From Gloeocapsa sp. DLM2.Bin57 (lineage in GTDB: Bacteria > Cyanobacteriota > Cyanobacteriia > Cyanobacteriales > Gloeocapsaceae), in NCBI GenBank assembly GCA_007693955.1, contig RECR01000051.1, positions 1 to 32,368 of the forward strand: a stretch of 32,368 nucleotides of DNA. Reading direction: 5' to 3'. A program made the position numbers and the translations under genes. Positions 15,472-22,745 of this stretch are shown one piece after another. The notes below the pieces were generated by a model, which ran no database searches, was not told the DNA's origin, and worked only from the letters and a program-made list of their open reading frames with translations. Positions within the stretch are counted from its first letter, which is position 1. Each line of letters opens with the position of its first letter.

Positions 15472-17007
15472 TTAACCTAGACAACGGATGGCTTCAAGTA
15501 ATCCTCTAGCTTTATTTAGTGTTTCTTCGTATTCTTGACTAGGTTCAGAATCGGCAACGATTCCTGCACCTGCTTGTACACAAACTAGGTGTTGATTCCC
15601 TGTTAAAGGACGAACTACCATAGTGCGAATGGCGATCGCTGTGTTTAATTGACCTTCAAAATCATAATAACCGTAAACTCCTGAATAGACTCCTCTTCTT
15701 TCCTGTTCTAATTCGTGGATAATTTCCATGGCTCTAATTTTGGGTGCACCGCTAACTGTTCCTGCCGGGAAACAGGCTTTTAGTAAGTCCCAAGCGTTCT
15801 GTTCTGGTTGTAATTCTCCTATTACATTACTTACTATGTGCATAACATGAGAGTAACGTTCAATAACCATTAATTCATCGACTTTGACGCTTCCTGATTG
15901 ACAGACTCTTCCTAAATCATTGCGTCCTAAATCTACTAACATGATATGTTCGGCTATCTCTTTAGGATCTTGTAATAACTCTTGGGCTAATGCTTCGTCT
16001 TCTGCTGGCATTTTACCACGTTTGCGCGTTCCTGCAATTGGTCTGAGGGTTGCTTGCAGACTTTTATCAGAGACTCGTTCAGCTTTGACCATAACTTCTG
16101 GACTAGATCCGATAATTTGCCAATCACCAAAATGATAATAAGCCATATAGGGTGATGGATTAATTAAGCGTAGGGAACGATACAGAGCGAATGGTTCACC
16201 TGCGTATTCTGTAGAGATACGTTGAGAGATGACGACTTGGAAGATATCCCCTGCGTGTATGTATTCTTGGGCTTTGACTACTGCTTGACAAAAATCCTCT
16301 TCTGTAGTGTTGGATTGATAAACTAGGTTAGTATGGGAAAATTTAGCGACGGTATCTGGTGCTACCCATTCTAAGGGTTGCGCTTCTACTGGTATATCTA
16401 ATTTAAGTTTGGTAACTAGTTTAGTAACGCGATCGCAAGCTTCATCATAAGCGGAGCGTAAATCTTTATTTTCCCCGCGTAAATCTGCGTAAGCTACTAC
16501 CCAAATTTTACGTTTAACTTGGTCAAAAATCAACAGATTATCTACCTGCATCCACATCCCATCGGGGAGATTTCCTGGTTGATAGGGGTAAACTTTGACT
16601 TTAGGTTCAATCCAGGAGATTAACTCATAACCCCAAAAACCGAATAACCCCCCGATTCCTGCCGGTAGTTGGGGTAATTTTACTGGTTGAATTGGTTTTA
16701 AACAATTAGCTAAAATTTCAAATGGGTTACCTTGATGAATTTTTTCTGTTCCATCGCGATAAATCTGAGTGGTGGTATTTCCCCTAGCTTCTAAAACCCA
16801 GACTGGATCTGCACCTAATAAGCTATAGCGTCCTAAGTTTTCTCCTCCTTCTACCGATTCAAGGAGAAAATTATATTTTTGACCTGCACAAACTTTATAC
16901 CATGCTGAGACTGGGGTTTCTAAATCAGCGATCCATTCTTGATATACAGGAATAAAGTTACCCTGTAGCGCTAAATTAGTAAATTCAGAATAATCGGGGA
17001 AAATCAT
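15472..17007 (-). CDS. trpE: Anthranilate synthase component I
   Basis: TrpE makes anthranilate from chorismate with a TrpG glutaminase partner, the first committed step of tryptophan synthesis. The 511-residue length is typical. The tryptophan feedback site is intact: 'FLLESVEGGENLGRYSLLG' in the N-terminal domain. The chorismate-binding half shows 'GDIFQVVISQR', 'PIAGTRKRG', 'DLGRNDLGRVC', 'GTVSGAPKIRAMEIIHELE' and 'VQAGAGIVADSEPSQEYEET'. The LLES element argues for TrpE over PabB or isochorismate synthase. No trpG or other trp gene is adjacent, as is usual for the scattered trp genes of cyanobacteria. A candidate promoter with a dyad lies about 65 bp upstream. Confidence 0.93.
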   Translation of the reverse strand: MIFPDYSEFTNLALQGNFIPVYQEWIADLETPVSAWYKVCAGQKYNFLLESVEGGENLGRYSLLGADPVWVLEARGNTTTQIYRDGTEKIHQGNPFEILANCLKPIQPVKLPQLPAGIGGLFGFWGYELISWIEPKVKVYPYQPGNLPDGMWMQVDNLLIFDQVKRKIWVVAYADLRGENKDLRSAYDEACDRVTKLVTKLKLDIPVEAQPLEWVAPDTVAKFSHTNLVYQSNTTEEDFCQAVVKAQEYIHAGDIFQVVISQRISTEYAGEPFALYRSLRLINPSPYMAYYHFGDWQIIGSSPEVMVKAERVSDKSLQATLRPIAGTRKRGKMPAEDEALAQELLQDPKEIAEHIMLVDLGRNDLGRVCQSGSVKVDELMVIERYSHVMHIVSNVIGELQPEQNAWDLLKACFPAGTVSGAPKIRAMEIIHELEQERRGVYSGVYGYYDFEGQLNTAIAIRTMVVRPLTGNQHLVCVQAGAGIVADSEPSQEYEETLNKARGLLEAIRCLG

Positions 17008-17069
17008 CGGCAGTTATTTGGTTTGGTTCTTTATACTCTCTATTTTAAGGGTCATTGGACTCTAACAGG

Positions 17070-17085
17070 ACGCAGTATAATGCGT
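17070..17085 (-). promoter_or_regulatory. Candidate trpE promoter -10 with overlapping inverted repeat
   Basis: On the minus strand TATACT (17079-17074) fits a -10 box, with TTTGAT about 16 bp upstream as a weak -35. The box is enclosed by a perfect 5-bp dyad, ACGCA (17070-17074) and TGCGT (17081-17085). A protein bound to the dyad would block the promoter. The plus strand reads TATAAT at 17076-17081, so an opposing promoter is also possible. Confidence 0.4.
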
Positions 17086-17142
17086 TATATTTGAAATCAA
17101 ACCATTGATATTGGCATTATTGGGCAGCAGATTTTCGGATTA

Positions 17143-17399
17143 TTATGAAATTACCCAGAAACCAGATCTACGCCATTGTTGTTCTTTTAAAGCTTGTTGT
17201 AATTGTTCTTCACCAATCCAACCCAACTGAATCAGCATTTCCCCCAATCTTAGATTAGTATGCACTGAATCAGCATTTCCCCCAATCTTAGATTAGTATG
17301 CTCAGATAGAGATAGAGCATAGTCTAATTGATCTGTAGAAATCCAGCGCTTGTCAAGCATAATTTCACCGATTTTTAACATTTGCTTTAGCCCTCTCAT
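17143..17399 (-). pseudogene. Disrupted small MshEN/GspE-N-like protein gene
   Basis: From ATG 17399 the minus strand encodes MRGLKQMLKIGEIMLDKRWISTDQLDYALSL..., then stops after 49 residues because of an exact 38-bp tandem duplication (17226-17301). Removing one copy restores a single 72-residue frame that continues 'RLGEMLIQLGWIGEEQLQQALKEQQ' and ends at TAA 17145-17143. The pattern 'LKIGEIML...STDQLDYAL...RLGEMLIQLGWIGEEQLQQAL' is the doubled helical motif of the MshEN/GspE-N domain, which in PilB/MshE ATPases binds cyclic-di-GMP; here it stands alone. Translation may instead start at Met7 (17381). It is either a recent pseudogene, a reversible switch or an assembly artefact. Confidence 0.75.
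17226..17301. repeat. Exact 38-bp tandem duplication
   Basis: Two identical 38-bp copies lie back to back, 17226-17263 and 17264-17301, each beginning ACTGAATCAGCATTTCCCCC. The unit length is not a multiple of three, so it shifts the frame of the small minus-strand gene that contains it. No difference between copies is visible, which suggests it is recent. Confidence 0.97.
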
Positions 17400-17676
17400 A
17401 GTTTTTATGGTTTAAATATACATGATTTTAACTACAGGTTTAAGGGGCTGGATTTCGGAAAAATTTTTCCCAAAATCCAGAAAATTGTTTAAAGGATAAT
17501 ACCATGAGGTAAAATAATGCGTTACGCGGTAAGCACAAGTACTGTTATTGCACTCTTTATTTATATGGTTGTATCCTTAATTCTTTTCTACCACTGATGA
17601 AATGTCCTCAACCAGCATAAAATCATTTAGAATAAATGTACTGCTACTATTCTTGACATTTTAACTGTTTACTGCT
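17400..17676. other. Intergenic region between the broken gene and the STAND ATPase gene
   Basis: No credible gene is seen. The region holds a strong inverted repeat at 17448-17480 (listed separately). A candidate plus-strand promoter, TTGCAC (17548-17553) and TATCCT (17572-17577) with an 18-bp spacer, would give a leader of roughly 90 nt for the STAND gene. A perfect TTGACA at 17653-17658 is only 18 bp before the ATG and so is too close to serve as its -35. Confidence 0.4.
17448..17480. repeat. 33-bp inverted repeat
   Basis: CTGGATTT (17448-17455) pairs with AAATCCAG (17473-17480), and the centre is itself a palindrome, GGAAAAATTTTTCC. The whole could fold into one long hairpin or serve as a dimeric binding site. 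No U tract follows on either strand, so a simple terminator is not favoured. Confidence 0.7.
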
Positions 17677-20600
17677 ATGGAGACTTGCAAACCTTCTCTT
17701 CAGGGATTGAAAAAAATTAAAGAAGCTATCCATAAACTCCAACAAGAGAGAGGGTGGGCATTAGATGACGAAGGGTGGCTAGAAGAAGCTAGTAAATTTC
17801 TGCCACAACAAAATATCCATGGTAAGCTTATACAACAATCTGTATCACTTGGACCATGGAAAAGTTTTAGATCGGGCAAAAAAGGGATAAAAATTCGTTA
17901 TTTTAATGCTTTTTGCCGAATCTTAAATTTAGATCCCCAGGAGATTATTAACCAAGAAGAATCTAGTTGTTTATCTTCTCATCAAGATTGGGCTGACTCA
18001 CCTGATATCTTAACTTTTTTTGGACGAGAAAAAGAATTAACTACTCTGCAAAATTGGATTATTAATGATAATTGCCAACTAGTAGGAATTTTAGGAATTG
18101 GTGGTATTGGCAAAACTACACTATCAATGAAATTAATCAAGGGTAATCAAGAGATTCAATCAAGATTTAAATATATTGTTTGGCGATCACTTTTTAATGC
18201 TCCTCCCTTGACTGATCTTCTCAATGATTTAATTACCTTTCTTTCAGGACAACAAAAAAGTAATTTACCAGCTTCTATAGAACAACAAATCTTATTATTA
18301 TTACAATACCTGAAAAACGAACGTTGTTTATTAATTTTAGATAATTTTGATACCTTACTTGAGCATGATAATTACTCAAGAACCTATAAATCAGGATATG
18401 AAAATTATGATTATTTATTGCAAAAATTTGCTACAGTATCTCATCAAAGTTGTTTACTAGTTACTAGTAGAGAAAGATTACCTTATCTAGAACAATTCTC
18501 AGGATGTTTTCTACAACTAGAAGGTTTAGAATATATTCAAGCCAAGAAAATTTTACAGAAAATGGGTAATTTTGAGGGGTTAGAGGAAGATTGGCAAAGT
18601 CTGGTTAAATTATATAACGGTCATCCCCTAGCCTTACAATTAGCAGCTAGACATATTTTAGATGTTTTTAATGGCGATATTACATATTTTTTACATGAAG
18701 GTCAAACTATTTTTTATAGTATTAATTATTTATTAAATCAACATTTTAAGCGTCTATTACCTGAAGAAAAAGAGATTTTATATTGGTTAGCCATAAATAG
18801 AGAGCCAATCTCATTAGCAGAATTAAAGTCTCAAATAGTTTTAGTAAAAAATAAAAATAATTTATTTAATAATATTAATTCTTTGTATAATAAATTGTTG
18901 CTTAAAAACGTCGGTGATAAGCTGGAAATTGAACCTGTAATAATTGAATTTTTAACAGAGAAATTAATTGAAGAAATAGTAGAAGAGATTATTCAGCAAA
19001 AACTAGAAATTTTCAATACTCATGCTTTAGTGATAGTTCAAAGTAAAGAATATCTAGTCGATAGTCAAATTAGAATGATTCTTGAACCGATCAAACAAAT
19101 GCTAATTGACTATTTAGGTTCAATAAAACTTATAAATTATCTCAAGGAAATTTTAGCCAATGAACAAGAAAATTATCCTCTTAAACCAGGATATCTAGGG
19201 GGAAATATTTTTAACCTGTTACGTCAACTAAATGTAGATTGGAGAGGTTTTGATTTTTCTTATTTAACGATCAAACAAGCATATTTAGCGGATCAGAACT
19301 TATATAATATCAATTTTACTCATTGTGATCTATCAGATTCATTACTAAAACAAACTTTTAGTGGAGTTCATGCAGTAACATTTAGTCCTGATGGAAATAT
19401 TTTAGCAGTAGGAGATTCTCATGGTACAATTCGTTTAATCAGAATCGAAGACGGACAACAAATTAGTATTTTTCCGAAACAACATCAATGGTGGGTAGTA
19501 GCTTTAAGCTTTAGTCCCGATGGTGAAAGATTGGTCAGTGGTAGTTTAGACACGACAATTAAAGTTTGGGATCTTAAAACAGGTCAATGTCTTTACAAAT
19601 TAAATGATCATACTCAATGGATTTGGACAGTGACTTTTGGTCCTGACGGTAAAACCATAGCTAGTGGTAGTGATGATCAAACTATTAGACTTTGGGATGC
19701 TTCTACAGGAAAATGTAAGCAAATTTTACGAGGACATCAAGGTTGGGTTTTAGCGGTTGCTTTTAGTCGGGATGGTAAAACAATTGCTAGTGGAAGTTAT
19801 GATAAAACCATCAAAATTTGGGATCTTAAAACTGGTAAATGTCTGAAAACCTTATCAGGACATCAAGACGGCGTTTGGTCTGTTGTGTGGAGTCCTGATG
19901 GTGAAACAATCGCTAGTTGTGGTGGAGGTGAAACCACGATTCGCTTATGGTCTGTTAAAACAGAAAAATGTTACCGAATCTTAACAGGACACAATCAAGG
20001 GATTAAAGTTATAGGGATTACCCCAGACGGTAAAACCTTAGTTAGTGGTTGTCTTGAAGCAATTGTCAAGTTTTGGGATTTAGCAACAGGAGAATGTCGG
20101 GGGACTCTAAAAGGACATATTACGGGAATAAGAACCCTTGCTATTAGTCCTGATGGTAAAATCGCAGCAACAGGAGATAATGACCAGATCCTCAAGCTAT
20201 GGGATATTGACAAGAGAAAATGTCTCAAAACCTGGCAAGGATATATTAACTGGATTTGGTCAATGGCGATTAGTCCTGATGGTCAGACAATTGTTAGTAG
20301 TCATTTAGATCATAATATTAGGTTGTGGAATCATCCTACGGGAGAATATTTAACAACTTTAAAAGGACATACCGCTTGGATTTGGTCAGTAGCTTTTAGT
20401 ACAGATGGCAAAATAATTGCTAGTACTGGAGATGATCAAACTGTTAAACTGTGGGATAGCCAAACACATCAATTACTTAAGTCTTTAAAATATAATACTC
20501 AAGAATATCAAGGCGGGATTTGGGCGATCGCTTTTAGTCGAGATAATCTATATTTAGCTAGTGGAGGTCCTGAGACAACAATCAAGATTTGGGATGTTGC

Positions 20601-21231
20601 AACAGGAAATATACGGAGTTTCCCTGGACATCAAGGTTGGATTTTGGCAATTGCTTTTAGTCCTCAACAAAATATACTAGCTAGTGGGGGTGATGACCAA
20701 AGGGTCAAAATTTGGGATATTGTTAGTGAAGAATGTATCATGACTTTAGAGGGACACACCAATAAAGTGCGTTGTCTGAGTTTTAGTCCTGATGGCGATT
20801 TTCTAGTTAGTGGTGGTGAAGATAATACTATTAAAATTTGGGATCTTAGACAAGGAAGTTGTGTTGGGACTCTGATTGGACATCAAGATTGGGTTTACTC
20901 AGTCAGATTTAGTCCTGACAGTAAAATGATTCTCAGTAGTTCCAATGATGGTACTATTAAGCTTTGGGATATTAGTACTCAAGAATGTATCAAAACTTTA
21001 TCAGAACATTCTGGCGGGGTTGCTGCTGCTTTATTTACTCCTGAAGGTAAAACTATTATTAGTGGGAGTCATGATGGCACAATTAAATTTTGGGATGTAG
21101 ATAAGAAGGAATCTTTAAGAACTATCAGAGTACCAAGACCTTACGAGGGTATGAATATTACTGGGGTTCAGGGATTAACCGATAGTCAAAAAGAGTCCCT
21201 CAAAGCTTTAGGCGCAATTGATTATAAATAA
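17677..21231 (+). CDS. STAND ATPase: N-terminal helical domain, NB-ARC, pentapeptide-like stretch, 14 WD40 repeats
   Basis: The 1184-residue protein starts with a helical domain (about 1-95, 'LQGLKKIKEAIHKLQQERGW...PWKSFRSGKKGIKIRYFNAFCRILNLDPQEI') that resembles the HTH-like domain seen on other cyanobacterial NB-ARC proteins. The NB-ARC ATPase follows (about 110-370): 'FFGREKEL', Walker A 'GIGGIGKTT' near 140-148, Walker B 'CLLILDNFDTLL', 'LVTSRERLPYL' and the GLPL-like 'NGHPLALQLAA'. Residues of about 520-560 are pentapeptide-like (FDFSYLTIKQAYLADQNLYNINF). From about 562 to 1150 there are 14 WD40 repeats, enough for two seven-bladed propellers. The tail 'RPYEGMNITGVQGLTDSQKESLKALGA' is typical of this group. 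STAND proteins sense a ligand through the repeats and oligomerise; some act in defence or cell death. The trigger here is unknown. The 3' end overlaps treH by 10 bp. Confidence 0.93.
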   Translation: METCKPSLQGLKKIKEAIHKLQQERGWALDDEGWLEEASKFLPQQNIHGKLIQQSVSLGPWKSFRSGKKGIKIRYFNAFCRILNLDPQEIINQEESSCLSSHQDWADSPDILTFFGREKELTTLQNWIINDNCQLVGILGIGGIGKTTLSMKLIKGNQEIQSRFKYIVWRSLFNAPPLTDLLNDLITFLSGQQKSNLPASIEQQILLLLQYLKNERCLLILDNFDTLLEHDNYSRTYKSGYENYDYLLQKFATVSHQSCLLVTSRERLPYLEQFSGCFLQLEGLEYIQAKKILQKMGNFEGLEEDWQSLVKLYNGHPLALQLAARHILDVFNGDITYFLHEGQTIFYSINYLLNQHFKRLLPEEKEILYWLAINREPISLAELKSQIVLVKNKNNLFNNINSLYNKLLLKNVGDKLEIEPVIIEFLTEKLIEEIVEEIIQQKLEIFNTHALVIVQSKEYLVDSQIRMILEPIKQMLIDYLGSIKLINYLKEILANEQENYPLKPGYLGGNIFNLLRQLNVDWRGFDFSYLTIKQAYLADQNLYNINFTHCDLSDSLLKQTFSGVHAVTFSPDGNILAVGDSHGTIRLIRIEDGQQISIFPKQHQWWVVALSFSPDGERLVSGSLDTTIKVWDLKTGQCLYKLNDHTQWIWTVTFGPDGKTIASGSDDQTIRLWDASTGKCKQILRGHQGWVLAVAFSRDGKTIASGSYDKTIKIWDLKTGKCLKTLSGHQDGVWSVVWSPDGETIASCGGGETTIRLWSVKTEKCYRILTGHNQGIKVIGITPDGKTLVSGCLEAIVKFWDLATGECRGTLKGHITGIRTLAISPDGKIAATGDNDQILKLWDIDKRKCLKTWQGYINWIWSMAISPDGQTIVSSHLDHNIRLWNHPTGEYLTTLKGHTAWIWSVAFSTDGKIIASTGDDQTVKLWDSQTHQLLKSLKYNTQEYQGGIWAIAFSRDNLYLASGGPETTIKIWDVATGNIRSFPGHQGWILAIAFSPQQNILASGGDDQRVKIWDIVSEECIMTLEGHTNKVRCLSFSPDGDFLVSGGEDNTIKIWDLRQGSCVGTLIGHQDWVYSVRFSPDSKMILSSSNDGTIKLWDISTQECIKTLSEHSGGVAAALFTPEGKTIISGSHDGTIKFWDVDKKESLRTIRVPRPYEGMNITGVQGLTDSQKESLKALGAIDYK

Positions 21232-22745
21232 TCAAATAAAGCTAATAATTCCAAGAATACACCATTAGTCCAACCGAAGCCAATCTCATTAGTATTGTAG
21301 CCATAATAAATAGCTTCGGAGACGTCAGAAGAACAACGGGAAACGTCGTATTTTTCTAAGATAACTCCCGTTTTCTCAAATTCTTGTCTAACTAGATTAA
21401 GAAACTTATTAGCTAGACGTTGGGCATCTTCATGATAACCGTAGTTACGTAAACCTTCGATCGCGAATAATTGTAACGGGGCCCAACCAAAAGGGGCATC
21501 CCATTGATTCCCAGAAACGTAGTTACTAGTTAGTAAACCCCCATTAGCTTCTAATCTACATAAATTTTCTCTCAAGCGTTTAGCTTGTTCATCAGAAGCT
21601 ACATTAGCCCATAGAGGCATAAAAGTAGTAGCAAATTCGTAACAACGTCTTCTCCCTGTACGGAAATTATAGTCAAAGTACATCCCTTTTTCTTCATCCC
21701 AGAGAAACTCGTCGATAAGTTTTTGACGATGTTGAGAATTACTTAACCAATATTCGGCGATATCTTCATGTCCTAAAATTTGGTGGATCAAGGCGATATC
21801 TTTTTCCATTTGGTAGAGTAAGACATTGAGACAAACAGGGGCGTAGTGGATAATATCGACGCTAAATGGACCAAAACGATTACTAATATCGAAACCTGAC
21901 TCACGCATAGAGCGATCGCCTTGATAGAATAAGTCTGTGAGGGTATCTTCTTCGCGATTATAGTATAGGTCTAGGTCGTAGTCTTCTACCTCAGCAACTC
22001 CTTGATAATATCGTAAGACTCTATCATAGTGAGTCAAACCCTGTTCGTCTTTTTCAGAGTCAACTACTTCAGGGGCAGGTCCTGTACCCAAGGCGTTATA
22101 ATGTGATAATCCCGTAGTAGGGTTAAGATGGGGGGGAACAGTCCAATAAAAGTAATAAGCTTCGATAGTTGGTAATAGAGACCTTAGCCAATCTAAATCT
22201 GAATTAGACTCAAATACTCGTAAAACTGTACGACTAAACAAGGGAGGATGGGAACGATTGAGCATATAACTCCGATTCCCATTGAGTATAGTACCATAAT
22301 GCTTGACTTGATAACCCAACAGATCTGCCATATTTTGGGCTAGGGTATATTCATGATCTCTGAGTAAACCCAAGACGATAAAATAGCTATCCCAACCGTA
22401 CATTTCATTAAATCTTCCTCCTGGTACAACATAATCTAGGGGAAGATAGAGTAACCCATGTTCTCTGATTTGGTCAATCTCAGGAGGTAGGGTACGTATT
22501 TCTATGTGGCTAAATTTTTCTGGGGTGACTATTTCCTTGATTTTATATTTAATCTCATCGAGGTTTTCTTGACCTGAAACATAGACTATCCAGGGTTCAC
22601 CTGGTAATTTTTCTATTTTAGGGTCTTTGGCTGCTTGGATGATGTATTCTGGAGTACGAGTTAGGGTTTTCCATGTCTGCTTGATATATTCTCTAACTGC
22701 TAGGATTTCTTGGGAATTGATATCTATGGTAGGCTGAGTGAGCAT
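21222..22745 (-). CDS. treH: Trehalase (GH37)
   Basis: TreH splits trehalose into two glucoses. The 507-residue protein carries both GH37 signatures: 'PGGRFNEMYGWDSYF' from residue 108 and 'QWDAPFGWAPLQ' near 415. The probable catalytic acid is the Asp in 'RESGFDISNRF' and the base is the Glu in 'ILEKYDVSR'. No signal peptide is visible, so it should act in the cytoplasm. The ATG abuts the treY stop with no gap, so translation is coupled. The gene order treZ-treY-treH matches the cluster known in Nostoc/Anabaena. Placing the degrading enzyme last may keep its level low relative to synthesis. Confidence 0.92.
   Translation of the reverse strand: MLTQPTIDINSQEILAVREYIKQTWKTLTRTPEYIIQAAKDPKIEKLPGEPWIVYVSGQENLDEIKYKIKEIVTPEKFSHIEIRTLPPEIDQIREHGLLYLPLDYVVPGGRFNEMYGWDSYFIVLGLLRDHEYTLAQNMADLLGYQVKHYGTILNGNRSYMLNRSHPPLFSRTVLRVFESNSDLDWLRSLLPTIEAYYFYWTVPPHLNPTTGLSHYNALGTGPAPEVVDSEKDEQGLTHYDRVLRYYQGVAEVEDYDLDLYYNREEDTLTDLFYQGDRSMRESGFDISNRFGPFSVDIIHYAPVCLNVLLYQMEKDIALIHQILGHEDIAEYWLSNSQHRQKLIDEFLWDEEKGMYFDYNFRTGRRRCYEFATTFMPLWANVASDEQAKRLRENLCRLEANGGLLTSNYVSGNQWDAPFGWAPLQLFAIEGLRNYGYHEDAQRLANKFLNLVRQEFEKTGVILEKYDVSRCSSDVSEAIYYGYNTNEIGFGWTNGVFLELLALFDYL

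Noticed and set aside
15920-16135. Plus-strand open frame inside trpE
   Set aside because: It is an antisense shadow of conserved TrpE motifs.
17653-17658. TTGACA as the -35 box of the STAND gene
   Set aside because: With normal spacing the -10 would fall on the start codon. The strong coding features at the N-terminus support the ATG at 17677, so this match is likely chance.
19380-21120. Tandem DNA repeats or a CRISPR-like array
   Set aside because: The periodicity of about 126 bp is the coding period of WD40 repeats (about 42 residues) with no constant spacers, so it is protein-level repetition.
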